From Pseudomonas putida (GTDB taxonomy: Bacteria > Pseudomonadota > Gammaproteobacteria > Pseudomonadales > Pseudomonadaceae): a stretch of 64,000 nt of DNA. A model generated the notes under the pieces. That model was not told the origin of the DNA. It did no database searches and saw only the letters and a list, made by a program, of their open reading frames with translations. Shown piece by piece: positions 26,761 to 36,945 of this stretch. Location: contig NZ_CP109603.1 in the NCBI RefSeq assembly GCF_025905425.1, positions 2,888,001-2,952,000 of the forward strand. Reading direction: 5' to 3'. Made by a program: the position numbers and the translations under genes. Position 1 is the first letter of the stretch. Each line of letters starts with the position of its first letter.

Positions 26761-29700
26761 TTAGCGGACGGTGAACTGCACGTGCAGAATGATGTCGCTC
26801 AACCGCTCCAGCAGGGCTTTCTGTTCGCCCTGGGCATGGGCAAAGTTCAAGGTCATCTGCGTCTGGTCGTTGCGGTCATCCGCCTTGGCGATATTCAGCC
26901 CTTCGAACGGCAGCAACTGGTTACCTGGGCGCAGCGGCGGGTAACCATTGAGCTGGCTGAACTGGCCGTTGTCCTGCAGGGCATGGGAGATACTGGTCTG
27001 CTCACAGCCTGCAGGCAGGCCGCGGGCGCTGGTCAGCAAGCGCGCATGCACATCCTGGTAGGGGCCAAGCAACGCCGGCAGCGAGACCGCAATGCTGCGT
27101 ATGCGCCGCGACGCCGCGGTTTCGAACCCTGCGGCCAGGTTCAAAGCCTTCAGGCCGAACTGGATCGACAGCACGCCGCCAGCGGCCAGCGCAAGACTGC
27201 ATCGCTCCAGCTTCGCGTCGACCTCAACCGTTCTACCGGCCAGCAGCGCCTTCACCGCATCACCCAGCGCTACAGCCTTGCCTTGCGTACTGAGTTTGCC
27301 GTCAAAGAGCTTGGCCAGTGACACCGTGCGGGTCACCTCCATTTCGCGTTTCTGCCACTTCACCCAGGCCGTTTCCATCTGCGCCAGTGACAGCATCAGC
27401 CCCTCGCCGCACAGCAAACCCGCCCAGGCGCTGTTCCAGGTCCCGGTACGCAGGTAGGTTTCGGTGTCGCCCTTTTCCCATTGCAGGGCCTTTTGGGCCA
27501 TAAGGCAGCGCGAAACGGTGAGGTCGTAGTAGGTGTAGAAGATGCTCGCCAGCCGCGCACGCAGCCAGCTGTACATGGCCTTACCGGTGAACTTGCCCTG
27601 GTGCAGGGCCAACTGCGCCTGGGCATGAGCGGATTGGGTCTGCAAATGCGCAATGTGCATCTGCGCGGACGTTTCGCGTACGGCCAGGGCATCGAGTTGA
27701 GCCTGTACCGTCGCCATCTGTTTCTCGGCCGATTCGTACTGGAACTTCCAATCAGCACGGCGACGGGCAAAGTGCGCCTCCTGGCCAAGGCGTGAAGCAG
27801 CAAGCCCTGCCACTTTCGATTGCGCACCAAAGCCATAGGCAACGGCTTTGAGTATGTCTTCCGGTTTGCCGCCACCATTGGCCAGGCCAAAGATCTTAGG
27901 GAATGCGGCTACGACCGAAGCCCCTGCCATGACACCTGATTCCGCCGCCGCTGCCGTTTCAGAAACGGTTCTTAGTTTCAGGGAAAGGCTCTCGCGGTCA
28001 GAAAGGTTGTTTTCGTAGAGTTTGAGGTAATAATCACGACTGGCCGTGGCCGCCGTCAACGAGCTGTGCAACGTCACGCGGTCGGCTGCCAGTTCGTTGA
28101 GAGTCTGCCTGAACAATGCCACGTTGCTATCGGCAAGCTCCGCACCCTGGCTGGCCAGCAAGCCCGCCAACGCCTCGGCATCCTGGCGCTCGAGAATGCC
28201 TTGCAACGTGCTGCCAAACTGGATGAGCTGGCCGGCCATGCTGCGGGCACCGTCAAGCAAGACCGAAAAACGCAGTGCCGGCACATCAGTGATCTCAGGC
28301 AAGCCACGCTCGCCGCCGGCCTCAGCCGCGACAGCAGCAGCCAGCAGCGCCTTGGGGTCAGCCGGTGCAGCATACAGCGGCAAACTCAATGGCTGGCCAT
28401 CAAGGGTCAGGTTGTGCCGCAAGTTGTACTGGCGCAGGCGCAACCCTTCCCAGTAACCGAGCATCACCCGGTTGACCTCCGGCAGGAACTGGCTTTTCCC
28501 AGGCGCAGCGGCCTGCCCCAGCATGGGCTCGATCCAACCAGTGGCCGGAGGTGTCCAAGGGGCGTCGCCCAGCAGGCTCAGGGCGCGCTGGTACCAGACG
28601 CTCGCTTCGCTGAGGGTATCGCGCTCAAGCTTGCGATAAGCGACATCACCGCGCCCAATACAAATGTCCAGCAGGCGCATGAACACATTGAGCTTGTAAT
28701 GCATCGGGTCATTCTGGGCCACGGCATCCGGGTCGAGCGACTTCAACGGGTCGTCGTTCCAACTGCTGTCCTCTTCCAGCGGGCGCACATTCCACATCCG
28801 CTGCGAGCCCACACCGCCCTTGGCGTAACCTGCCGGGTTAAAGACATACTTCAGCCACTGTTCGGCAAGGTCAAAGCGTTCTTCCTGAAGAAAACGCTGC
28901 ATGACCAACATCGGGGTGAAGTAGAACAACTCCCAGAAATACAGGGCATTGGCGCCCGTGAAGTCCATGCGATCAGTGGCGTTTCGACCAAATGCCTGCA
29001 CGCTGTCGACATTGTCCCTGGACAGCTTTCTATCCCCGACAGGAGCAGTATCCGCATTACGCACAATTGCCAGCGTATGGCGGTCGATCATGAGGCTATG
29101 GCCGTCCTGGGCTCGGTTGTGGATCGCACTGTATTGAGTTTCGAGGTGATAGGTCTGTTGATTGCCATACACCTGCCCCGCCTCAAACATGACGTCGGCG
29201 AGTACTTTGGCGTTGGTATTAAGCTGGCCCTCCCAAAGCAAGGTGCGCGCGGACGCCGAAGTGGCAAGCCAGACCTTGGCCCAACGTTGTGCGCCATGGT
29301 AAGCAGCCTTGTACAGCGGAAGGGTCAGACGCACCACGACGCCCAGTTGCGGCTCAGGCATCTGCTGGGTGTCGTAGTCAAGGATACTGCCAATACCCGA
29401 AACAGCCTTTACCGTCAGTTCCCGGGCAAACAGCGTGTTCAGGCGGGTCATCTGCCCTCTGTGCGCCAGGTACTGAGCGCCTTGGTCAGTCATGCCAATA
29501 ATGGCGGTTTTGAGTGCGTCGGCATCTTTGTAGACCTTGACGGTGTAGCTGCGAGTGTTGCCGTTACCAAACTGGAACTCGATTCGGTGCAGGGCCTCGC
29601 TGGCGCCACCCCAATCATTGATGTCGCCCACCGGGGCAGTAGTGTTGAATTGAACCTGGAGCGGGCCTGGCGCAAGATCGTACTCTCGGTTTGCCTGTAC

Positions 29701-32700
29701 GGATGACCTACGCAATCCATTGGCTTGGTATATGCGACAGGCAACCTGTGCGGCGGGTATCCTGCCCAACGGGTTCAGGTACTCCTTAGGGACGATGAGC
29801 TCTTGTGCGAGACCTCCTGGGTAGGCGAGCGCTTCAGTGACCCTGAGTACTTGAGGAAGACCGATTGCCTTGTTCAAGACGAGGTTCATCTTGTTAAGCG
29901 GATAATCTGCTACTCCTATCCTGTAACGTGCGACAAAGGCTTTACCCGCGACAGTTGATACCTGCGGGAATTCCACCATGGCCGGGCTTGGTGTGTGATC
30001 ACCCACTTGCAGCACGTGGTTTAACCCATGACCCTGCATCCGCTCTGAGCTGATGCACAGATATCCCCAATCCTGGCCATTTTCCTTACGCACCACAAAT
30101 GCACCGTGGCCACTGCGCAGCAATGCGGGTATGGCGTTTGCCTCTGCCCCTAGTGCCGGGTAACGCTGTATCAGTGCCGCCATCCATTTGTTGGCGATGG
30201 CCGGCCGCTTGGCATTTACCGCCAACTGACAGCGCAACGACAAGCTGTAGATGTTCCCTTCTTCCCCTGAAACGTTGACAACCTTGACTTCATTGAGCTG
30301 CGCGTCAAAGCGTGTAAAACGCTCGGGTGTACGAGACCCGGCTGCAACCGGCATGCGGTTTTCAGCACTTGGCACACCCAGCCCTTCGAATACCGCACAC
30401 GTGCCGGTATCGACAGCGGTATCAAGCCAGTGCTGAACCCGGCCCAGATACGGTGCAACCGTTGCCAGCTTGCGGCTGCTGAAGTTCTCGAAGACGTGCA
30501 ACCCGGCGAAAGCAGACGCGTCGGAAACGCTGGCCGCCCTGCGGTCATAAATACCCACGAGCAACCCATCGCGCTCCGGCCAGGCGGCGAGAAACAGCGA
30601 AAGGGTTTCCAAATGATCTTCAGCGGCAGGTTTGATGTCCAGCGGGTAGTCGATGGGCACACTCCATTTGCCGTCGTAGCGCAGCCAGGCAAGCTTGAAC
30701 GACCAACTCCACTCACGCAGTTTCGGCTGCCCCTTGTCATCACGGGTGAGGACCTGCTCTTGGCGCTCGGCCCAACCCAGATGCAGACGCCCGCGGAACA
30801 TCACAGGCCGTATCAGGCGCCCTTGCACCTGCGGAGACAGCTCGATTTTGGTCCAGGCGCTCCAGGCGTTGGCGGGCAGCACGCCCTCCGGGGCACGCTT
30901 GGCTTCGTCCACCGTGCGCCACCAGTACTGGTAAGGCTGAGTGGGGCTACGCCCGACGAACCACGTTTTACCCGTATCGGCTTCGCGGCTGTCGTGATAA
31001 CAACTGATCGTTTCAAGGTTAGCCACTTCTTCGAACGCACAGAGGTAGCCCTGGAAAGCATCGCCCACCGTATCGTCATTGATCTGCGCCTGCCCCAGGG
31101 TTTGCAGCATGTCGTCCATCGCCTGGGTTTGCCCCAGGCGCACCGTCGGGTCGATGTAGTTCTCGGGGTAATACATCAGCATCTGCCCTGCGGCCCAGTT
31201 GGCGTAGCTGGCGTTCCAACGGGTCCAGTCCAGGAAGAACTGGCGGCTCAGGGCCACGTGGCGCACGGCGCCTGGGTCTTCGGGTGTCGACAGGGTACGG
31301 TGAATGAACTGCTGCAGGGCCGCCATTGCTTCAGCGATACGGCTGCTCATTACCTTTTCGGAATTCAGGGCGTCGACCAACAGGTGCTTGTTCAACGCTT
31401 CGACGGTGAGGTTCTGCCGGGCGCCCAGTACGCCGATGAGCGCCGAGCTAAGCGGCTGCTCCGTGGCGGCATGAGCCGCTTTTACCTGCGCAGGCTTCAA
31501 GCCCGCCTGAAAAGCGTCTGCCACCTGCCGCCAAGCGGCCCAATCGTCTTCCGGGGTCAGCAACGCTGCCAGCGTGGCGGGCATCACACCATAGATTTCG
31601 GCCAGTGTTGTCCACTGCACCAGCACCTCGATCTCGTGCCAGTTGTGCACGCTTGTCATCTCTTTCAGGTCATTGCGGCCATGGGCATGCGCAGCCGCCT
31701 GAGCCAATGCAGCGTGGGCGATACCCGTCGTCATCGACAGCTGCACCAGCGAAACACCCTTGCCCTCTTTCAGAGCCCCCAACAACGCGCCGCCCGCACC
31801 TGGTTGGTCCGGTAGTTTCCTTAGCCAATCACTGAAGTTACCCAGCGCCATGATGGCCTGGACATCACGCGCCAAACCAACGCTGCCGCTTGCCCCGGCC
31901 GTGGGTGACAAGAGCTGTGGTTTTTCCACCAGCAGTTGCAGGGTATCCCCTGTCACTGCGCATGCATGGGCAATCAACGCCATTTGAGCCAGGGCGTAAG
32001 CGAAGTCGACCAATGCACGCTGATGAGGGGCCGACGGGCTTGCCATGCGCAGGCGTTCACATGCCTGTTGCAATGTGAGCCCGCCGGGCTTTGCCCGATC
32101 CGCCCAGTTCAGCAGTGCCTGCGCCAGGGCATCGCTACTGAGGTTGAACGTGGAGGCGATCAAGGGTGATAGCACGCCCAGCAGAGCCTGTTTTGCCACT
32201 GGGTTGGGTAACTGTGCGGCGCTCACGGTGGTCTTCAGTTCATTGAGCAGGTTGCCGATTTCGGTACTGACCGGGATTGCCCCGACGCTGCGGGTCATCA
32301 ATTGCAGATCATGCACGGTCCAACCACGTTCGCGCAGCCAGTCGGTGGTGCTGCGCACATCCGTCAACAGCTGCTGCCAGACACTGTTATCCAATGAGTG
32401 CATGGGGTGGGGGGCGCCTAGAATCTGCAACAGCTGGCGCAGCTCGCACGGCGTCAGGCCGTGATGCCGAGCCCACAGACTCAAGGTGTACATCGCAGAC
32501 AAATGCGACAGACTGACATTGATGCCGATATCGGCAAGCGAAAGGCCGCTCATGAGCCGGCCCAGCTCATACAACCCTTCATCATCGGTGCGGCACGCCC
32601 GCTTGAGGGTTGCCTTGATGTCGGCATGCTCGCTGGCGCGATCGGGGTGCAGCCGCAGCCGCACATTGTTGATGCTCAAACCGCCCTCGACCAACGATGG

Positions 32701-34266
32701 GTCATTGAACAGGCGATCAAACTGGCTTTTCTCACCGGCGCCGGAGGCCTGCGAGATCAACCCCCTGGCCATGAGCAGCGCTTCCTGATGGTCGATACCG
32801 TAACGTTTTACCGAATGGGCCGTTCGAAAAATGACCGCCAGCGTCTGGTTGGTGATCCGGCTTGGATCGACGCTATCGATGATGTCCTGCAGGGCCCGTG
32901 GCGCAAGACCGGTGGCCTTGTGCAGGCGAACGATCTTGTTCAGCGAGAGCAGATAGGCCGCGACCGAGAAACGCTTGCAGGTAACCCTGAACGCGTGGGT
33001 GTGGCCTCCACTTCCACCAGCAGGTGACTTGGTCCAGTGCGTACTGACAGTAAATGCGGTGGGTACGTCCTGCCATTCAAAACGCTGACGGTACTCGGTG
33101 TTGGCCAGCAGTTCGGCAATACCAAAATCACTCGCCCTCATGGCCAGTGAGAAAGCGCCGGTGACATTGAATCGAGCAACACGGCTAACTTTCAAGTTGA
33201 AAGACAGTTGCCAAGCATTGTCGCTCAACGGAAAAAGACGAACATAGTTGATATAGGGGGATGGGGCACTCAGCGTCAGTTGCACGACTTCGTTGCCGAC
33301 CCGGGTAGTCAGCGCTCGCCCCTTGTATTGCGCGTTATCCAGCGCCTCCATGAAACCTTGCAGTTCAGCGTCCGGCAGCCCGAACCAACTGCGCAGCCGT
33401 GCGGGCGCCATCATCGACTCAGGTGTCATGCCAGGGAAATACTCGGCAAACTTCTGCTCGGCGTTTGTCTCGTTGATTTCGTCTGTCAGCAAGCGTCGCA
33501 ACGTGGGCGGGAGGTCATAACGAAGGCAGGCCAGCGAAGCGTCGTCCAGATGCCTGGCAAACCCAGGCGCCGCCAGCAACTGCGATAAGTCTGCATCGCG
33601 CTGGACAAACACCTGGCGAAGCCGATCGTGATGATGATGGTAGGGTGTACCACTGGTCCCAGCATCGGTTGAAAGTGCCTTAAGCAGCTGATCATCGCTC
33701 AGCGCTGGGGTGTTCGGCATCGCCATGGCGGTACGCGCCCGGCTCAGCAGAATTTCGTTGGAAAGGCTCAGGGCGCTTATCGGGGTGTCCAGGTTCTCCT
33801 GACCGAGCAGCAGTTGCTTCAAGTCTGGGCGGCGCTTGTCGATGTGCCAGGGGTTTTGCTCGGGGTACAGCACCTTCGCCTGTCGATACAACTCTGTCAG
33901 GTAGGCCGCCGGCGAAAACATCGAGGCCACATCCCCAGGGGCGCAATGTCGCCGTGCGCGCTCCTTCTGCCAATTTTCATCGAGCGTGATATTTCTAGCT
34001 GTTGCTTCAACCGGCTCATCGTCAACGGGTTGAAGGCTCTCCGGTACAAGGGGCGAGTGACGGATAATGGCATTTTTCTCATCGAGCCTGGCACGGTCAC
34101 ATGCCCTTCTTACTTCATCGTGCACTTGGCGGGCATCGTTAATATCAACCTCATCGCCCAATTGCTCATGCAATTCCTCGACAGAAAGCTCGCCCACACA
34201 GGCCAGTGAATCAGCGCCCAACTTGTCAATGAGGGACTGAAATGTTTCAGGATAGTTTTGCATCAT
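26761..34266 (-). CDS. tcdA: Toxin complex component TcA (pore-forming translocation channel)
   Basis: 2501 aa, full TcA length in one chain, where some species split it into two or more genes. The N-terminal VRP1-type alpha-helical region has the conserved DVASMFSPAAYLTELYRQAK (about residues 108-127) and RRPDLKQLLL. Central neuraminidase-like and receptor-binding regions follow. C-terminal pore-forming helices begin around LRFSVLLDGARSMAGQLIQF; the TcB-binding domain ends with NFAHAQGEQ...SDIILHVQFTVR, characteristic of the family. Five TcA chains form a syringe that perforates host membranes. Start is MMQNYPE at 34266. There is no signal peptide, as usual for Tc proteins. No holin/endolysin release cassette or chitinase lies next to it. 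Confidence 0.94.
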   Translation of the reverse strand: MMQNYPETFQSLIDKLGADSLACVGELSVEELHEQLGDEVDINDARQVHDEVRRACDRARLDEKNAIIRHSPLVPESLQPVDDEPVEATARNITLDENWQKERARRHCAPGDVASMFSPAAYLTELYRQAKVLYPEQNPWHIDKRRPDLKQLLLGQENLDTPISALSLSNEILLSRARTAMAMPNTPALSDDQLLKALSTDAGTSGTPYHHHHDRLRQVFVQRDADLSQLLAAPGFARHLDDASLACLRYDLPPTLRRLLTDEINETNAEQKFAEYFPGMTPESMMAPARLRSWFGLPDAELQGFMEALDNAQYKGRALTTRVGNEVVQLTLSAPSPYINYVRLFPLSDNAWQLSFNLKVSRVARFNVTGAFSLAMRASDFGIAELLANTEYRQRFEWQDVPTAFTVSTHWTKSPAGGSGGHTHAFRVTCKRFSVAAYLLSLNKIVRLHKATGLAPRALQDIIDSVDPSRITNQTLAVIFRTAHSVKRYGIDHQEALLMARGLISQASGAGEKSQFDRLFNDPSLVEGGLSINNVRLRLHPDRASEHADIKATLKRACRTDDEGLYELGRLMSGLSLADIGINVSLSHLSAMYTLSLWARHHGLTPCELRQLLQILGAPHPMHSLDNSVWQQLLTDVRSTTDWLRERGWTVHDLQLMTRSVGAIPVSTEIGNLLNELKTTVSAAQLPNPVAKQALLGVLSPLIASTFNLSSDALAQALLNWADRAKPGGLTLQQACERLRMASPSAPHQRALVDFAYALAQMALIAHACAVTGDTLQLLVEKPQLLSPTAGASGSVGLARDVQAIMALGNFSDWLRKLPDQPGAGGALLGALKEGKGVSLVQLSMTTGIAHAALAQAAAHAHGRNDLKEMTSVHNWHEIEVLVQWTTLAEIYGVMPATLAALLTPEDDWAAWRQVADAFQAGLKPAQVKAAHAATEQPLSSALIGVLGARQNLTVEALNKHLLVDALNSEKVMSSRIAEAMAALQQFIHRTLSTPEDPGAVRHVALSRQFFLDWTRWNASYANWAAGQMLMYYPENYIDPTVRLGQTQAMDDMLQTLGQAQINDDTVGDAFQGYLCAFEEVANLETISCYHDSREADTGKTWFVGRSPTQPYQYWWRTVDEAKRAPEGVLPANAWSAWTKIELSPQVQGRLIRPVMFRGRLHLGWAERQEQVLTRDDKGQPKLREWSWSFKLAWLRYDGKWSVPIDYPLDIKPAAEDHLETLSLFLAAWPERDGLLVGIYDRRAASVSDASAFAGLHVFENFSSRKLATVAPYLGRVQHWLDTAVDTGTCAVFEGLGVPSAENRMPVAAGSRTPERFTRFDAQLNEVKVVNVSGEEGNIYSLSLRCQLAVNAKRPAIANKWMAALIQRYPALGAEANAIPALLRSGHGAFVVRKENGQDWGYLCISSERMQGHGLNHVLQVGDHTPSPAMVEFPQVSTVAGKAFVARYRIGVADYPLNKMNLVLNKAIGLPQVLRVTEALAYPGGLAQELIVPKEYLNPLGRIPAAQVACRIYQANGLRRSSVQANREYDLAPGPLQVQFNTTAPVGDINDWGGASEALHRIEFQFGNGNTRSYTVKVYKDADALKTAIIGMTDQGAQYLAHRGQMTRLNTLFARELTVKAVSGIGSILDYDTQQMPEPQLGVVVRLTLPLYKAAYHGAQRWAKVWLATSASARTLLWEGQLNTNAKVLADVMFEAGQVYGNQQTYHLETQYSAIHNRAQDGHSLMIDRHTLAIVRNADTAPVGDRKLSRDNVDSVQAFGRNATDRMDFTGANALYFWELFYFTPMLVMQRFLQEERFDLAEQWLKYVFNPAGYAKGGVGSQRMWNVRPLEEDSSWNDDPLKSLDPDAVAQNDPMHYKLNVFMRLLDICIGRGDVAYRKLERDTLSEASVWYQRALSLLGDAPWTPPATGWIEPMLGQAAAPGKSQFLPEVNRVMLGYWEGLRLRQYNLRHNLTLDGQPLSLPLYAAPADPKALLAAAVAAEAGGERGLPEITDVPALRFSVLLDGARSMAGQLIQFGSTLQGILERQDAEALAGLLASQGAELADSNVALFRQTLNELAADRVTLHSSLTAATASRDYYLKLYENNLSDRESLSLKLRTVSETAAAAESGVMAGASVVAAFPKIFGLANGGGKPEDILKAVAYGFGAQSKVAGLAASRLGQEAHFARRRADWKFQYESAEKQMATVQAQLDALAVRETSAQMHIAHLQTQSAHAQAQLALHQGKFTGKAMYSWLRARLASIFYTYYDLTVSRCLMAQKALQWEKGDTETYLRTGTWNSAWAGLLCGEGLMLSLAQMETAWVKWQKREMEVTRTVSLAKLFDGKLSTQGKAVALGDAVKALLAGRTVEVDAKLERCSLALAAGGVLSIQFGLKALNLAAGFETAASRRIRSIAVSLPALLGPYQDVHARLLTSARGLPAGCEQTSISHALQDNGQFSQLNGYPPLRPGNQLLPFEGLNIAKADDRNDQTQMTLNFAHAQGEQKALLERLSDIILHVQFTVR

Positions 34267-34574
34267 TTGTCAACCTTGCCGCACGGCAGCTTTCAATTAA
34301 TTAACCCCACTCTTCAGGTGGGCGCTCATTGAACTTTTTGACCAAATTCAATGGCGGCGACAGTAATTGAAGGCCCCCTTTAAATAACCTCTCAGATCTA
34401 CTAGCCAGGAAACAAATCCAGAGGAAATACAACGCCAGCTTTATACGAACTTCGTGTAGGACCTTTCGCTACGCAAGCGCCGACGTCCTATCAATTGTCA
34501 TGGCTGTAATATCACCCCCTCGCTGCGCTGAGCATCATGTGAGCACAAGACAAACATGCTCAGAGGCACCCCTC
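34267..34574. promoter_or_regulatory. Divergent intergenic region upstream of tcA
   Basis: This 308-bp region separates tcA (minus) from a flavoprotein gene (plus) and is visibly AT-richer than the surroundings, including TTAATTAA-like stretches near 34298. A dyad TAGGAC (34457-34462) / GTCCTA (34485-34490) encloses a smaller one, CGCT-N5-AGCG (34467-34479), and may be an operator or hairpin for the plus-strand operon. No promoter boxes can be named with confidence. Confidence 0.35.
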
Positions 34575-35966
34575 ATGTACCGTGGATTCTGGTATGCCCA
34601 GGCGCTGGACCTGGACAGCGACCTCGCCCCTGCCCTGCAGGAATCGATTCAAGCCGACGTGTGTATCGTCGGCGGTGGCTTTCTTGGCCTGTGGTCGGCC
34701 ATCCGCCTGAAGCAGGCCCACCCGGAAAAAACCATCGTCATCGTCGAGCGCGACCGTTGTGGCTCGGGTGCCAGCGGGCGCAACGGCGGTGTTGCCACCA
34801 ACTGGTGGGGCAAGTACCTGTCGGTGCGGACCATCTGCGGCGACGTCGAAGCCCGGCGCATCTGCGAGGCGGCCGAGTCGGCCATCGATGAAATCGGCAG
34901 CTTCTGCCAGGAACACGGCATCGACGCCCAGTACCGCAAGGATGGCTGGCTGTGGACCGCCACCAACCAGCGCCAGATGAACTCCTGGCGAGTGCTGACC
35001 GACGGCCTGCAAAAACTCGACGTCAACCCGTTCCAGGAGCTGGACCGCCAGACCATCCGCGGGCGGGTCGGCTCGCCACTGGTGCTGGGCGGCATCTACG
35101 ACCCTAACGCCGCCACCGTGCAGCCCGCCATGCTCGCGCGTGGCCTGCGCCGGGTGGCGCTGAAACTGGGTGTGCAGATTTTCGAGAAATCGCCGTTCAC
35201 CCACCTGCAGCGTGGCACCAACCCGGTGGTGCACACCGCCAAGGGCCACGTGAAGGCCAAGCAGGTGGTATTGGCACTCAATGCCTGGGGCGCCCAGTTC
35301 CCTGAGCTGCGCCGGATGATCGCGATCATGTCCAGCGACATGGTGGCAACAGCGCCGGTCAAGGCCAAGCTCGATGCCATCGGCTTCAAGGGTGGCGAAT
35401 GCATGACCGACTCGCGCACCGTACTCAACTACTGGCGCAACACCCCGGACGGGCGTGTGGTATTCGGCAAGCCGCTGGGCCAGTTCGCTTATGCCGGCCG
35501 CATCGGCAACCTCTATGAAAAGCCCTCGCCGGCTGCCGACAAGGTCACGACCGAACTGCGCCGCCTGTACCCGCAACTGCAGGACGTGCCGGTGGTCAGC
35601 AGCTGGACCGGCCCCATCGACCGGGCCATGAAGGGTTTGCCGAACTTCGGCTACCTCGACCACCACCAGAACATCAGCTATGGCATCGGATTTTCCGGCA
35701 ATGGCGTGGCCACTACCGTATTTGCCAGCCGCATCATCAAGTCGCTGGTCGAACACGCCAATGACGAATGGGCCAACTGTGGCCTGGTCAACCAGACGAT
35801 GAAGATGCTGCCGCCAGAGCCGTTCCGTTTCTTTGGCGCGCACATGGTGCGCGACGCACTGGTGCGCAAGGAATCCCTCGAAGACCACGACCAGGATGCC
35901 GGTTTCCTGACCCGCCGCCTGGTGGCCATGGCCCCGGCCGGCTACGTGCCCGCCCAGAAAAAATAA
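34575..35966 (+). CDS. FAD-dependent DAO-family oxidoreductase
   Basis: 463 aa from the ATG at 34575 (MYRGFWYAQA). The FAD Rossmann motif is VCIVGGGFLGLWSAIRL (about residues 29-45), with GSGASGRNGGVATNWWGKY (about 67-85) as second flavin contact. GIGFSGNGVATTVFASR closes the site near residue 375. The family includes gamma-glutamylputrescine oxidase and aminophosphonate oxidoreductases, which oxidise a primary amine to an aldehyde. An aldehyde dehydrogenase is encoded two genes downstream, consistent with an amine-to-aldehyde-to-acid route. The specific substrate is not recognisable. This is a different paralogue from the flavoprotein at 14693. Confidence 0.82.
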   Translation: MYRGFWYAQALDLDSDLAPALQESIQADVCIVGGGFLGLWSAIRLKQAHPEKTIVIVERDRCGSGASGRNGGVATNWWGKYLSVRTICGDVEARRICEAAESAIDEIGSFCQEHGIDAQYRKDGWLWTATNQRQMNSWRVLTDGLQKLDVNPFQELDRQTIRGRVGSPLVLGGIYDPNAATVQPAMLARGLRRVALKLGVQIFEKSPFTHLQRGTNPVVHTAKGHVKAKQVVLALNAWGAQFPELRRMIAIMSSDMVATAPVKAKLDAIGFKGGECMTDSRTVLNYWRNTPDGRVVFGKPLGQFAYAGRIGNLYEKPSPAADKVTTELRRLYPQLQDVPVVSSWTGPIDRAMKGLPNFGYLDHHQNISYGIGFSGNGVATTVFASRIIKSLVEHANDEWANCGLVNQTMKMLPPEPFRFFGAHMVRDALVRKESLEDHDQDAGFLTRRLVAMAPAGYVPAQKK

Positions 35967-35976
35967 GGACCGCACC

Positions 35977-36945
35977 GTGAGCGAACATATCGTACTGCTC
36001 GACGACGAGGGCCTGGCGCCCTCCACCCGCCTCAAGCGCCCCGACTGCGAGCACACCTGGCAGCAGTTTGCCTACACCTACCCCGAGCAGATGCTCGAAC
36101 ACCTGAAAGACGCAACCATTGCCTTTACCTGCAGCGTCCCGCTGCGCGAGGAGCACCTGCGCCAGTTGCCGAAGCTGAAGATGATCTCGCTGGCCCTGAC
36201 GGGCCGCGATATCGTCGACGTCGATTATTGCGACGCCCATGGCATTGAAGTCACCAGCGTGCCGGGCTATGCCGCCAACACCGTGGCCGAACACAGCCTG
36301 GCGATGATCCTCGAACTGTTCCGCCGCCCGGCCGCCTTCACCCGGCTGATGCGCCAGGTGCATGCCGGCGAGAAGCCCCACCAAAACATCTACTTCAACC
36401 ACCGCATCCGTGACGTGCGCGACAAGCAACTGGCGATCATCGGCAGTGGCCCGATCGCCTTGCGCCTGGCCCACCTGGCGCGGGCGTTCGGCATGCAGGT
36501 GCTGTTCGAAGATCGCGGTGGCAAACGCCAGGGCCCGGACTGCCGCCCCCTGGCCGAACTGCTGCGCAGCTGCGACGTGCTGTCGATCAACTGCCCGCTG
36601 ACGCCGGACACCTACAACCTGATCGATGCCGCACAGTTAGCCGTGATGAAACCCGATGCCGTGGTGATCAATACCGGCCGTGGCGGCGTGGTCAACGAAG
36701 CCGCACTGATCCAGGCGCTACAAGACGGCCGCTTGGGCGGCGTGGCGCTGGATGTGGTCGAGCATGAGCCGCTGCACCCAAGCAACCCGCTGTTCCAACT
36801 GATCGAACGCGACGACTTTCTGCTCAACCCACACATCGCCTGGAGCAGTGAAGACGCCATGCAGCAGTTGATGGACAGCGCCGTGGACAACATCAGCGAC
36901 TTCGTCGCCCGCCAAGCCAACGTAAAAAGGATTCGAACCGCATGA
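35977..36945 (+). CDS. D-isomer-specific 2-hydroxyacid dehydrogenase
   Basis: 322 aa with a GTG start behind a weak AAGGAC site. The NAD domain has IIGSGPIALRLAHLARAFG (about residues 150-168); the final Gly of the usual GxGxxG is Ala here. Catalytic residues are recognisable: Arg in NTGRGGVVNE, Glu in VVEHEPL and His in LNPHIAW. The family reduces 2-keto acids with NAD(P)H or the reverse. It sits between an amine oxidoreductase and an aldehyde dehydrogenase with tight spacing (10 bp, then a 4-bp overlap), so it belongs to the same pathway. Confidence 0.88.
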   Translation: MSEHIVLLDDEGLAPSTRLKRPDCEHTWQQFAYTYPEQMLEHLKDATIAFTCSVPLREEHLRQLPKLKMISLALTGRDIVDVDYCDAHGIEVTSVPGYAANTVAEHSLAMILELFRRPAAFTRLMRQVHAGEKPHQNIYFNHRIRDVRDKQLAIIGSGPIALRLAHLARAFGMQVLFEDRGGKRQGPDCRPLAELLRSCDVLSINCPLTPDTYNLIDAAQLAVMKPDAVVINTGRGGVVNEAALIQALQDGRLGGVALDVVEHEPLHPSNPLFQLIERDDFLLNPHIAWSSEDAMQQLMDSAVDNISDFVARQANVKRIRTA

